64,000 nucleotides of DNA. Origin: Rhodobacterales bacterium. GTDB taxonomy: Bacteria > Pseudomonadota > Alphaproteobacteria > Rhodobacterales > Rhodobacteraceae. Position 1 is the stretch's first letter. Every line of letters begins with the position of its first letter. Positions 39,647 to 47,759 of the stretch are shown here, piece by piece. The stretch lies in contig QKJR01000003.1 in the NCBI GenBank assembly GCA_003249215.1, positions 62,001 through 126,000 on the forward strand. The letters run 5' to 3'. Under the pieces are notes generated by a model. The model had not been told where the DNA came from and searched no databases. It saw nothing but the letters and a program-made list of their open reading frames with translations. The translations under genes were made by a program, and so were the position numbers.

Positions 39647-39853
39647 TTACGCCGCGTCTTCGTCCAGATCGACCTCGGCGGCTTGGGCCACCACTTCGCG
39701 GTCGTCATAGTGACCGCAGGCGCCACAAACGTGGTGCGGGCGCTTCAGCTCGCCACAGTTCGGGCATTCCGCCGGATTGGCGGCAACAAGAGCGTCATGC
39801 GCACGGCGCATGTTACGACGGGAGCGCGTGACTCGGTTCTGCGGGACAGCCAT
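39647..39853 (-). CDS. rpmF: 50S ribosomal protein L32
   Basis: A 68-residue protein starting [20 protein letters not shown] with the zinc-type cysteines Cys30, Cys33, Cys43 and Cys46. The acidic tail is longer than in E. coli. First gene of the rpmF-plsX-fabH-ihfA-merR run. Confidence 0.96.
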   Translation of the reverse strand: MAVPQNRVTRSRRNMRRAHDALVAANPAECPNCGELKRPHHVCGACGHYDDREVVAQAAEVDLDEDAA

Positions 39854-39960
39854 GTCTCAACCTCGGGTATGTTGGGGCGCAAGGCCCTGATTTTACAAAG
39901 GTTTCGTCACTGGAGCCGTTCTGCGGCCGGGTGCGAACCCAAACTTCGAATGAGGCCGGG

Positions 39961-39988
39961 AACATACTGCGATTCCGCCGCGTTGCAA
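39961..39988 (-). promoter_or_regulatory. Candidate promoter of the rpmF operon
   Basis: On the minus strand TTGCAA (39988-39983), 16 bases and TATGTT (39966-39961), about 108 bases before rpmF. In the 39854-40118 gap this is the only good match I see. Confidence 0.4.
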
Positions 39989-40118
39989 GCCCCTTTTTTC
40001 GGCTTTTTCCCGCGGGCGCGCGCAGTCTCACGCGTGGCCTGCAGGGTGGGCGCCGAAAGTCCCCTCGGATCGCACTCGCCGCCCGCAAAAGCGGCGATTG
40101 CGGTGGTTTTGGGCGCTC

Positions 40119-40709
40119 TCAGGCGCCGCCGCCCTCGGGCGTATCCGCGCCCTTGCCGCCCAGAAGCGCCTTCAAACCGGCGAAGGGGCGCAGCGACTCA
40201 TCGGTCATCGGGGCGATTCCCGGCTCGGCATGGACGCTCTCGCCGAGCTCGGCGCCTTCGGTGCGCGGATAGAGCGGCAGCGCCAGTTCCAGCGCCTCGA
40301 GCGCGACCGCGGCCAGATCAACCACCGCGGGGAGCGCCTCGGTGGTGTCGTCCTCGGGCATCTCGACCTCTTCGCCGGTGGGCTCGGGCATGTTCGCGAG
40401 GTAACGGCGCAGGACGGCCTCGGCCAGATCGGTGGTCACCGGCTCTGCGGTGATCACACAGGGCTGCACGACGCGGGCGGTAAACGCCGCCTCGAGCCGC
40501 CAGTCGTTGCGCCCCGACGGCGCGATCTCGCCCTTGAGGCGCAGGCTTTCGAGCGCCTCGATGCCCGCCCAGGCGGCGATCGCGGCGCGGGTTTCGGCAT
40601 CGGGCGCGATGTCGAAGCGGGTGGCCTTGCGCGCGGGCAGATCGGCGATGCGCAGCGGATGCGCCCAGGGCAGGGCGTCGTCGGGGGCGGGGTGGTGGGC
40701 GTCGGTCAT
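40119..40709 (-). CDS. yceD: YceD family (DUF177) protein
   Basis: A 196-residue protein. The body has LKGEIAPSGRNDWRLEAAFT, a CVITAEPV segment at the position where the family often has CxxC (only one Cys here), and an acidic centre with DLAAVALEALELALPLYPR. YceD is commonly linked to rpmF. Reported roles in rRNA processing are not visible from sequence. ATG 40709 follows GAGGACCGCCG. It is divergent from bamE. Confidence 0.85.
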   Translation of the reverse strand: MTDAHHPAPDDALPWAHPLRIADLPARKATRFDIAPDAETRAAIAAWAGIEALESLRLKGEIAPSGRNDWRLEAAFTARVVQPCVITAEPVTTDLAEAVLRRYLANMPEPTGEEVEMPEDDTTEALPAVVDLAAVALEALELALPLYPRTEGAELGESVHAEPGIAPMTDESLRPFAGLKALLGGKGADTPEGGGA

Positions 40710-40840
40710 CGGCGGTCCTCGGTCTGGCGGGCGACGGCGCTGCGCCGCCGGTCTTGGGGCCGCAACGCGCTTGAGGGTCGCTGCGGGTTGTTGTAAGCGG
40801 GATAAAAGGCCTAAGGCTGTGAGGCAAGAGGGGGTTGCAG

Positions 40841-41305
40841 GTGAGCACCGGATCGGTAACGCGGCGCATGACGCTCGCGCTGGCACTCGGTGGCGGGCTG
40901 CTGCTGGCGGGCTGCACGGCGATCTATCGCGATCATGGCTATGTTCCCCTCGACGAGGATCTGGCGCAGGTCGAGGTCGGCAAGACCACGCGGGCCGAGG
41001 TGGCCGAGCTGATCGGCCGGCCGTCGTCGGCGGGTGTTCTCGAGGGCTCGGGCTGGTATTACGTGGGCTCGCGCTGGAAATATTACGGCGCCCGCGCGCC
41101 GCAGGAAATCGACCGTCAGGTCGTCGCGATCACCTTCTCTGACAAGGACACCGTCGCCAATGTCGAGCGTTTCGGCCTCGAGCAGGGCGAGGTGGTGGTG
41201 CTGTCGCGGCGTGTGACCGATTCCGGGATCAAGGGCATCACCTTCATCCGTCAGCTCATGGGCAGCCTCGGCCGCGTGAACGCGTCGCAGATTCTCGACC
41301 GCTGA
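40841..41305 (+). CDS. bamE: Outer membrane assembly factor BamE (SmpA/OmlA)
   Basis: A 154-residue lipoprotein with lipobox LAGC (22-25, lipid on Cys25), then the SmpA domain: LAQVEVGKTTRAEVAELIGRP and GWYYVGSRWKYYGAR. It is part of the BAM complex that inserts outer-membrane barrels. AAGAGGGGG lies just before the start, so GTG 40841 is preferred over TTG 40835 and ATG 40868. BamB is encoded at 55.7 kb. Confidence 0.9.
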   Translation: MSTGSVTRRMTLALALGGGLLLAGCTAIYRDHGYVPLDEDLAQVEVGKTTRAEVAELIGRPSSAGVLEGSGWYYVGSRWKYYGARAPQEIDRQVVAITFSDKDTVANVERFGLEQGEVVVLSRRVTDSGIKGITFIRQLMGSLGRVNASQILDR

Positions 41306-41517
41306 GCCGTCACGGGGGCGCCGCGGCGCTCGGGTGACAAAGCGGTGACGGGCGGATTGCGGTTTCGCGACAGGCTGTTGCGGGGCTGCACCGGAGGGGG
41401 CGCCGTTGTCGCACCGGCAGGGGGGCCGCCGCGATTTTCGTTCCGTGAGGGGCGGCTTTGGCCTAGTCTGGCGCCAGAGGGTCCTTGCACCGCGGGGCCC
41501 GACGCAGGGGGATCGCC

Positions 41518-42297
41518 ATGCTCTCGCTCGACAAGGGCCGTTACGCGGCCCGGCTGGCCGCAGGGGCCGAGGATATCCGGGCGGCACAGGCCCTGCGCTG
41601 GCAGGCTTTCGTCGCCGCCCGTGGGGTGACGCGCACGGCGCCTGCGGAGGGCGAGGCCTACGCCGAGGGGCTCGATGCGGACCGGTTCGACGATCTTTGC
41701 CGCCACGTCCTGATCGAAGAGCGCGAGAGCGGGCGGCTCGTGGCCTGTTTCCGCCTCCTGCCGCTCAAGGACGGCACCGAGATCGGCCGCAGCTATTCGG
41801 CGCAATATTACAATCTGCGGGCGCTGGCCGAATATGCAGGGCCCATGGTCGAGATGGGCCGGTTCTGCATGGCGCCCGGGGTGCATGACCCCGATATCCT
41901 GCGCGTGGCCTGGGGCGCGATGACGCGCTTCGTCGATGCCGAGGGGGTGGAACTCCTGTTCGGCTGTTCCTCGTTCCTGGGGACCGACTGGGAAAGCTAT
42001 GCCGATGCTTTTGCCGTGCTGGCCGAGCGGCATCTGGCGCCGCGGCGCTGGCTGCCGCGGGTCAAGGCGCCGAAGGTCGTGCGCTATGCCCGCGCGCTGA
42101 TGGGGCGCAAGGGCGATCCGAAACAGGCGATGCTGAAGATGCCGCCGCTGCTGCGCAGCTATCTGGCGATGGGGGGCTGGGTCAGCGATCATGCGGTGGT
42201 CGACACTGACCTCGGCACGCTGCATGTCTTCACCGGGCTCGAGATCCGCGCGATTCCGCCCGCCCGGGCGCGGGCGCTGCGGATGGTGGCGGGTTAG
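41518..42297 (+). CDS. olsB: Ornithine-ACP N-acyltransferase (OlsB family)
   Basis: A 259-residue GNAT-fold acyltransferase. Characteristic segments are AQALRWQAFV, VLIEERESGRLVACFRLLPL, YSAQYYNLRALAEYAGPMVEMGRF (split over the core) and a late VDTDLGTLHVFTG. OlsB makes lyso-ornithine lipid, a phosphorus-free membrane lipid. No olsA is adjacent. AGGGGGATCGCC precedes ATG 41518. Confidence 0.85.
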   Translation: MLSLDKGRYAARLAAGAEDIRAAQALRWQAFVAARGVTRTAPAEGEAYAEGLDADRFDDLCRHVLIEERESGRLVACFRLLPLKDGTEIGRSYSAQYYNLRALAEYAGPMVEMGRFCMAPGVHDPDILRVAWGAMTRFVDAEGVELLFGCSSFLGTDWESYADAFAVLAERHLAPRRWLPRVKAPKVVRYARALMGRKGDPKQAMLKMPPLLRSYLAMGGWVSDHAVVDTDLGTLHVFTGLEIRAIPPARARALRMVAG

Positions 42298-42310
42298 GGG
42301 CGCAGGCACG

Positions 42311-42340
42311 AGCCCCGATGCCGGGGCTTGAATGTTTTCT
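42311..42340 (+). terminator. Probable terminator after olsB
   Basis: AGCCCC (42311-42316), gatgcc, GGGGCT (42323-42328), then TGAATGTTTT. The T-rich tail is interrupted, so moderate strength. Confidence 0.5.
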
Positions 42341-42393
42341 GATTGTTCCTCTATCGTCCGGCGAAACCAAAACTTTCCGACAGGACGGCCCCC

Positions 42394-43320
42394 TTGAACC
42401 TCATCATTGCCGTCGCGCCGATTCTTCTCACGATTCTTGCCGGTTACCTGACCGCTGTGTCGGGCGTTCTGCCGCGCGAGAAATGGGAGGCGGTGAACAC
42501 CCTGAGTTTCCGGATTCTGATCCCGGTCGTCTTGATGAAATCCATTGCGACCTCGAATCTCTCGGGGATCACCTCGGGCGCCTGGATCACGGTCGTGCTG
42601 CTCACTCTCGGTCTGGCCGGGGCGGCGGCGCTGGTCACGCGGCTCTGGATGTCGCACAGCGCGTTGCCCGATCCGGCCTACACCACGCTGTTCCAGACCA
42701 CCACGCGCTGGAACGCCTTCATTGCACTCGCCGCGGCCGAGCAATTCGTGGGCCCGAGGGGCGTGGCGATGATCGCCCTCGCGATGGCGTTCCTGATCCC
42801 GCTCATCAATGTCGCCAATATCGTCGTTCTGGTGGTCTTTGGCTCAGGGCGCACGAGCCTCGCCGGCGTGCTGCGCGCGATCGTGCAAAATCCGCTGGTG
42901 ATCGGGTGTGGTCTGGGGCTCGTCGTCAATCTGAGCGGCTTGCCACTGCCGGCGCCGCTGTCGGATGCGCTCGATCTGATCGGGCGGGCCGCGCTCGGCG
43001 TGGGGCTGCTCGCGGTGGGGGCGGGGATCTTGGTGCGGCGTCTCTTCGAACTCTCGTTGCCGGTCGGGCTTGGCGCCGCGCTGCGCCTGCTCTTGTGCCC
43101 GCTGTGCTTTCTGCTGCTGGCGGGGCTCTTTCATCTCGGTCTCGACGAGACGCTTGCGGGCGTGCTGATCTTCGCGGTTCCGGCCGCTACCAACGGTTAT
43201 GTCGTGGCGCAGAAGATGGGCGGCGATGCCGATCTCTATGCTGATATCCTGACCTGGCAGACAGTTCTGTCGCTCGGGCTGCTGCCGGTGCTCGCGCTCC
43301 TCGTGCATCGTCTCTTCTGA
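42394..43320 (+). CDS. AEC family transporter
   Basis: A 308-residue integral membrane protein with about ten helices of the auxin-efflux-carrier type, including LIIAVAPILLTILAGYLT at the start and FAVPAATNGYVVAQKMGGDA near the end, a family motif before the last helix. Substrate unknown. The best start is TTG 42394. The frame is open to a TTG at 42343, which would add a hydrophilic segment unlike the family. Confidence 0.85.
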   Translation: MNLIIAVAPILLTILAGYLTAVSGVLPREKWEAVNTLSFRILIPVVLMKSIATSNLSGITSGAWITVVLLTLGLAGAAALVTRLWMSHSALPDPAYTTLFQTTTRWNAFIALAAAEQFVGPRGVAMIALAMAFLIPLINVANIVVLVVFGSGRTSLAGVLRAIVQNPLVIGCGLGLVVNLSGLPLPAPLSDALDLIGRAALGVGLLAVGAGILVRRLFELSLPVGLGAALRLLLCPLCFLLLAGLFHLGLDETLAGVLIFAVPAATNGYVVAQKMGGDADLYADILTWQTVLSLGLLPVLALLVHRLF

Positions 43321-43439
43321 GGCCGGCCTCACGCGGCGGTGGAACGGCCCGAAGCGCCGCATGGGGGCCCCGAAGCGCTGCAGGGGGGCATTGTGCGCGG
43401 CAGACGGGTCTCCTCTGCGCCTAGGCCCCGCGCCAACCC

Positions 43440-43470
43440 TTGACCTCTGCCCGTCACGCGCTTCTATAGA
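43440..43470 (+). promoter_or_regulatory. Candidate sodB promoter
   Basis: TTGACC (43440-43445), then TATAGA (43465-43470) with 19 bases, or CTATAG with 18. The spacing is long, but this is the only promoter-like pair in the gap, and the leader would be about 25 bases. Confidence 0.4.
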
Positions 43471-43502
43471 GCCAACGCAAACCGCCGCGAAAGGATAAGA
43501 CG

Positions 43503-44102
43503 ATGGCTTTCGAACTTCCCGATCTTCCCTATGCTCATGACGCGCTGGCCGCGCTCGGCATGTCCAAGGAAACGCTGGAATATCACCACGACCTGCACCA
43601 CAAGGCCTATGTCGACAACGGCAACAAGCTGATCGCGGGCACCGAATGGGAAGGCAAGTCGGTCGAAGAGATCGTCAAGGGCACCTATGCGGCGGGCGCC
43701 GTGGCGCAGAACGGCATCTTCAACAACGCCTCGCAGCACTGGAACCACGCCCAGTTCTGGGAAATGATGGGCCCGGGCGGCAAGACCATGCCGACCGAGC
43801 TGGAAAAAGCCATCACCGAGAGCTTCGGCTCGGTCGCCAAGTTCAAGGAAGACTTCGCCGCCGCCGGCGCCGGCCAGTTCGGCTCGGGCTGGGCCTGGCT
43901 CGTGAAAGACACCGATGGCGCGCTGAAAGTCACCAAGACCGAGAACGGCGTGAACCCGCTCTGCTTTGGTCAGACCGCGCTTCTGGGCTGCGACGTGTGG
44001 GAGCATTCCTACTACATCGACTTCCGCAACAAGCGCCCGGCCTATCTGACCAACTTCCTCGACAAGCTGGTCGATTGGGAAAACGTCGCCTCGCGCCTCT
44101 GA
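43503..44102 (+). CDS. sodB: Superoxide dismutase, iron type
   Basis: A 199-residue cytoplasmic enzyme. Metal ligands are His28, His82, Asp164 and His168. The active-site glutamine is at position 78 (NNASQHWNH), the position used in iron enzymes, not in the C-terminal half as in manganese enzymes, so iron is the likely metal. GAAAGGATAAG precedes the start and a strong terminator follows. Confidence 0.95.
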   Translation: MAFELPDLPYAHDALAALGMSKETLEYHHDLHHKAYVDNGNKLIAGTEWEGKSVEEIVKGTYAAGAVAQNGIFNNASQHWNHAQFWEMMGPGGKTMPTELEKAITESFGSVAKFKEDFAAAGAGQFGSGWAWLVKDTDGALKVTKTENGVNPLCFGQTALLGCDVWEHSYYIDFRNKRPAYLTNFLDKLVDWENVASRL

Positions 44103-44124
44103 TCGCGGCCTGAACGAAAAACGG

Positions 44125-44152
44125 GACCCGCCGGTTTCGGCGGGTCTTTTTT
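44125..44152 (+). terminator. Rho-independent terminator after sodB
   Basis: GACCCGCC-ggtttc-GGCGGGTC followed by six T residues, 22 bases after the sodB stop. Confidence 0.9.
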
Positions 44153-44188
44153 GGTCCGGGGTTTCGGATCGAAGGCGAGGAGGCGGCG

Positions 44189-45124
44189 ATGAGCGACCCG
44201 CGGCGCGAAGCGGTCAAGGGCTTCTGGGCGATGATTGCGGTCTGCGTCATCTGGGGCCTGTCGGGGCTCTATTACAAGCAGCTCTCCGAGGTGCCGCCGA
44301 TCGAGGTGCTGGCGCATCGCACGCTCTGGTCAGCGATCTTCCTTGGCGCGGTTCTGGGCCTGCGCGGGCGTCTGGGCGAACTCGTCGCCGCGCTCGGTGG
44401 CGCGCGCGGCACGCTGATCCGTCTGATCCTCGCCGCGCTGGTGATCTCGACGAACTGGTTCGTCTTCATCTGGTCGGTGAAGGAGGGGCACGCGCTCGAA
44501 GCGAGCTTTGGCTATTACATCTTCCCGCTCGTGGCGGTGCTGCTCGGGCGGCTCGTGATGGGCGAGACGATGGGGCGGGTGCAATGGGCTGCGGTGGCGA
44601 TCGCGGGGCTTGCGGTGGTGGTGCTCGGCGTCGGGCTCGGCGTCACGCCCTGGATCCCGCTGATCATCGCGGGGACCTTCGGCTCCTATGGGCTGATCAA
44701 GAAACAGCTCTCAGTCGCGCCGGTGACCTCGGTTCTGGCCGAGGTGGTGATCCTGTCGCCGATCGCGCTGGCGGTGCTCTGGGCGGCGCATACGGGGAGG
44801 ATCGGCGACGGTCAGGGCGGGCAGTTCGGGCGGGATCTCGGCCATTCCCTGATGCTCGCCTTTTCCGGCGTGCTGACTGGCGGGCCGCTGATCCTGTTCT
44901 CCTATGCCGCGCAACGGGTGCGGATGGCGACGGTGGGCCTTGTGCAATATCTCAACCCGACGCTGCAACTCGGGGTGGCGGTTCTGGCCTTCGGCGAGCC
45001 GCTCACGCATTGGCATCTGGTTGCGCTGCCGCTGATCTGGCTGGCGCTGGCGCTCTATTCGGGGGCGAGCCTGCGGGCGGCGGCCCGCCGGCAATCGCCC
45101 CCGGCCGCGCCTGAGGCACGCTGA
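44189..45124 (+). CDS. rarD: RarD/EamA family transporter
   Basis: A 311-residue protein with about ten helices and the RarD features GFWAMIAVCVIWGLSGLYYK, VEVLAHRTLWS-like PIEVLAHRTLWSAIFLG and WFVFIWSVKEGHALEASFGY. Members are linked to chloramphenicol sensitivity and probably export metabolites. The 3' end overlaps an oppositely oriented ORF by about 120 bases. Confidence 0.88.
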   Translation: MSDPRREAVKGFWAMIAVCVIWGLSGLYYKQLSEVPPIEVLAHRTLWSAIFLGAVLGLRGRLGELVAALGGARGTLIRLILAALVISTNWFVFIWSVKEGHALEASFGYYIFPLVAVLLGRLVMGETMGRVQWAAVAIAGLAVVVLGVGLGVTPWIPLIIAGTFGSYGLIKKQLSVAPVTSVLAEVVILSPIALAVLWAAHTGRIGDGQGGQFGRDLGHSLMLAFSGVLTGGPLILFSYAAQRVRMATVGLVQYLNPTLQLGVAVLAFGEPLTHWHLVALPLIWLALALYSGASLRAAARRQSPPAAPEAR

Positions 45125-45488
45125 GCAGGTCGAGCGCGAAATCGCAGGCCGCGGCGCATTGCGTGGCGTAATCGGCGCCCTCGGCCTCGAGATGGGCTGC
45201 GAGCGAGACGACGCCCGCGCGAAACCGCAGATCGGTGAGCGCGGCCTCGATGCGCGCCTGCGAGAGGCCGACGCGGGTCAGATGCGCCACCAGCGCCTCG
45301 GTGAAGCCTTCGGTGCGCGCGTCGTCGTGAACCCAGAGCGGCAGCGCGGGCTCGGCGGCCTCGGCATTGCGCCAGGCCGCGGTTTGCGCGCGGTGCAGCC
45401 GCTCGGCCGCGGGGCCGGTGACCTCGCCCAGATAGGCGCGCACCACCACCACGCTCAGCACGCCGATGATCAATGTAATCGTGAACAT
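45003..45488 (-). CDS. Hypothetical protein with N-terminal membrane helix
   Basis: A 161-residue ORF starting with a clear hydrophobic helix (FTITLIIGVLSVVVVRAYLG), then a soluble helical part with two Cys (AADYATQCAAACDF-like, near 109 and 113) and an Ala/Pro tail of about 40 residues. That tail is antisense to the rarD end. The folded part outside the overlap is not explained by another gene, so I think it is real, with an uncertain C-terminus. Confidence 0.5.
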   Translation of the reverse strand: MFTITLIIGVLSVVVVRAYLGEVTGPAAERLHRAQTAAWRNAEAAEPALPLWVHDDARTEGFTEALVAHLTRVGLSQARIEAALTDLRFRAGVVSLAAHLEAEGADYATQCAAACDFALDLLSVPQARPGAIAGGPPPAGSPPNRAPAPARSAAAQPDANA

Positions 45489-45595
45489 ACCCCAACCCCC
45501 GTGCGGACGGTTTCGGCTCGGGTTGGGGCGAAAAGGTGGCAGGAACGGGATCGGGGCGTGACCGAAAGGAAGAATCGGAACGATCGGGGGCGGGG

Positions 45596-46150
45596 TCAGG
45601 ACAGCGCGGTTTCCAGCGCCGCCTCGAGCGCCGCCACATCCTCGACCCAGATCAGCATTTCAGCGATCGAGCGATCGGCGAACCCTTCGGTCACGATCTG
45701 TTCGATCAGCGCGCGCAACGGTTCCCAATAGCCTTCGGTATTGAGGATCAGGATCGGTTTCTCGTGCAACCCGATCTGGCGCCAGGTCAGCACCTCGAAG
45801 AGCTCGTCCAGCGATCCCGCGCCGCCGGGCAGCACGACGATCGCATCCGAGTTCATGTACATCACCTTCTTGCGCTCGTGCATGTTCTCGGTGACGATGA
45901 AGGTCGAGAGGTCGCGCTTGCCGACCTCGCGGGCAAAGAGATGGACGGGAATCACCCCGAAGGTCTCGCCCCCCGCGGCCTGGGCCGCACGCGCCACCTC
46001 GCCCATCAGCCCGACATCCCCCGCGCCGTAGACGAGCCGCCAGCCGCGCGCGGCCAGCATCGCGCCGGTGGCGCGGGCGGCTTGGGCATAGGCGGGGCGG
46101 GCGCCCGGGCGCGAGCCGCAATAGACGCAGACGGAGGAGAGGCTGGGCAT
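45596..46150 (-). CDS. LOG family protein (TIGR00730 Rossmann fold)
   Basis: A 184-residue protein with VCVYCGSRPGARPAYAQAA and the nucleotide/phosphoribohydrolase motif VVLPGGAGSLDELFEVLTWR (PGGxGTxxE type). Such proteins release the base from nucleoside monophosphates, and plant-associated ones make cytokinins. Physiological role here is unknown. AAAGGTGT stands before ATG 46150. Confidence 0.9.
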   Translation of the reverse strand: MPSLSSVCVYCGSRPGARPAYAQAARATGAMLAARGWRLVYGAGDVGLMGEVARAAQAAGGETFGVIPVHLFAREVGKRDLSTFIVTENMHERKKVMYMNSDAIVVLPGGAGSLDELFEVLTWRQIGLHEKPILILNTEGYWEPLRALIEQIVTEGFADRSIAEMLIWVEDVAALEAALETALS

Positions 46151-46208
46151 GATCACACCTTTCGGCTTGGGCCCGGGGGAGGGTTCCCAGAGAGGGGGCC
46201 GGGCCATC

Positions 46209-46236
46209 TTGAGTTTGATACGCGCTCGGCTAAGGT
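46209..46236 (+). promoter_or_regulatory. Candidate promoter of the LysM gene
   Basis: TTGAGT (46209-46214), 16 bases and TAAGGT (46231-46236) in the divergent gap between the LOG gene and the LysM gene. Confidence 0.3.
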
Positions 46237-46284
46237 TGCTCAAGACGCGCGGCGACAGACTGCGCAGCAATTCAGGGGGACGGC

Positions 46285-47607
46285 ATGGCTGAGGGCGAGG
46301 CACCGCAAGGCGCCGCACAGACGGGTGCGAAGACCGGTGCAGAGGCGGGCGGGGGCACAGGCGCCACGCGCAGGGTCGGGGGCGGCAAGGGCGCCGTGGC
46401 GGGTGTGATCGCGGCCCTCGTGGTCGTCCTAGGCATGGTGCTCGTCTTCGGGCTGCGGTTGAGCCCGGCCCCCGTCTCGCCGACCGAAACCGCGGCGACG
46501 GCGCCCGCGGGCGCAGAGCCCGCCGCGCTGATGGCGCCGGAGGCCGGGGCCGCCGCGCCGACGGAGACCGCCGAGACGCGCGAAGCCACGCCGGACCCCG
46601 TGCAAGAGCCCGCCACCGAGACGGCGGCAGCCCCCGAGGTTGCATCCGTGGAAACCGCCGAGCCCATGCCCGAACCCGGAGAAACCGTGGCGATCGACAC
46701 GACGGACGATGTGGCCAGCTTCGATCAGGTCCGCGCCAGTGCCGATGGCACGATCACCCTCGCGGGCCGCGTCGAGCCGGGCGCGACGGTCGAGGTGTTG
46801 CTCGATGGTGCGGTGATCGACACGGTCACCGCGCTCGCAGGCGGCAGCTTCGCCTCGGTCGCGCTGGCCGGGCCTTCGGCGGCGGGGCGTCTGCTGAGCG
46901 TGCGGGTGACCGGCGCCGATGGCCAGCCGCGCGAGAGCCGCACGAATGTGATCGTGGACCCCGGCGCCGAGACCGTCGCGGTGAGCGAGGGGGAGGGCGC
47001 GCGCGTTCTTGCCGCGGCCGATCCCGCGCAACTGACGATCGACACGTTCAGCGCCGCCGAGGCCGCCGCGGGGGGCACGATCTCGGGGCGCGGGGCGCCC
47101 GCGGGATCGGTGATCCGCGCCTATCTCGACGGGGCCGAGGCGGGCCTGGCAGCCCCCGGGCCCGATGGCGCCTGGTCGATCACCCTGCCGCAGGTTGCGG
47201 CCGGGGTCCATCAGCTGCGCGTCGATGCGCTCGATGCGGCGGGCAAGGTGCTGGCGCGCGCCGAGACCGAGGTGACCCGGCTTGCGGCCGAACCCACCGC
47301 CGAACCGCCCGCCGCAGTTGCGGCAGAGACCGCCCCCGCGCCGGTGGCCGCCGCGCCATCCGCGGCGGAAGAGGCCGCCGAAGCGACCGCCACACCTGTG
47401 CCCGAGGTCGTGCCGGCGCCCGAGACCGCGACCGTCCCCCCGCGGCTGCAGCGCATCGAGGTCCGTCCTGGCGATACGCTCTGGGCGATCGCCGGGGCCG
47501 CCTATGGCGATCCGCTGCTCTATGTGCAGGTCTTCAAGGCCAATGCCGGGCAGATCCGCGACCCCGACAGGATCTATCCGGGGCAGGTCTTCGAACTGCC
47601 CGAATAG
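46285..47607 (+). CDS. LysM peptidoglycan-binding protein with Ig-like domains
   Basis: A 440-residue protein with an N-terminal membrane helix near 34-55, a long Ala/Thr/Glu-rich region, two Ig-like beta repeats at about 150-235 and 250-335 (the ITLAGRVEPGATVEVLLDG and GTISGRGAPAGSVIRAYLDG segments are alike), an Ala/Pro linker and a C-terminal LysM domain at about 390-437 (IEVRPGDTLWAIAGAAYGDP). It is probably anchored in the inner membrane and reaches peptidoglycan. GGGGGAC precedes the start. Confidence 0.87.
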   Translation: MAEGEAPQGAAQTGAKTGAEAGGGTGATRRVGGGKGAVAGVIAALVVVLGMVLVFGLRLSPAPVSPTETAATAPAGAEPAALMAPEAGAAAPTETAETREATPDPVQEPATETAAAPEVASVETAEPMPEPGETVAIDTTDDVASFDQVRASADGTITLAGRVEPGATVEVLLDGAVIDTVTALAGGSFASVALAGPSAAGRLLSVRVTGADGQPRESRTNVIVDPGAETVAVSEGEGARVLAAADPAQLTIDTFSAAEAAAGGTISGRGAPAGSVIRAYLDGAEAGLAAPGPDGAWSITLPQVAAGVHQLRVDALDAAGKVLARAETEVTRLAAEPTAEPPAAVAAETAPAPVAAAPSAAEEAAEATATPVPEVVPAPETATVPPRLQRIEVRPGDTLWAIAGAAYGDPLLYVQVFKANAGQIRDPDRIYPGQVFELPE

Positions 47608-47608
47608 G

Positions 47609-47665
47609 TTGGGCCCGAACAGCTTGGGCCCGAACAGCTTGGGCCCGAACAGCTTGGGCCTGAAG
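47609..47665 (+). repeat. 15-bp tandem repeat after the LysM gene
   Basis: TTGGGCCCGAACAGC occurs three times in perfect head-to-tail order (47609, 47624, 47639), with a fourth decayed unit from 47654. GGGCCC inside each unit is self-complementary. It fills most of the 152-base gap before the ABC transporter gene. Confidence 0.9.
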
Positions 47666-47759
47666 AGGGTCGGGGCTGGACTCTCGCGGCCGAGGCCCTA
47701 TGTCTGGCGGCCGGGGCGCGCGTGCGGGACTTGCGCCCTGCAAGCAGCCGGAGACCTCC

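Noticed and set aside
40788..40817. bamE promoter TTGTTG-18-TAAGGC
   Set aside because: The predicted start would fall on the ribosome site itself, so it is not convincing.
43346..43388. Two imperfect 22-base direct repeats before sodB (GGCCCGAAGCGC-type)
   Set aside because: Only two GC-rich copies with several differences, no symmetry and no position relative to the promoter that suggests function.
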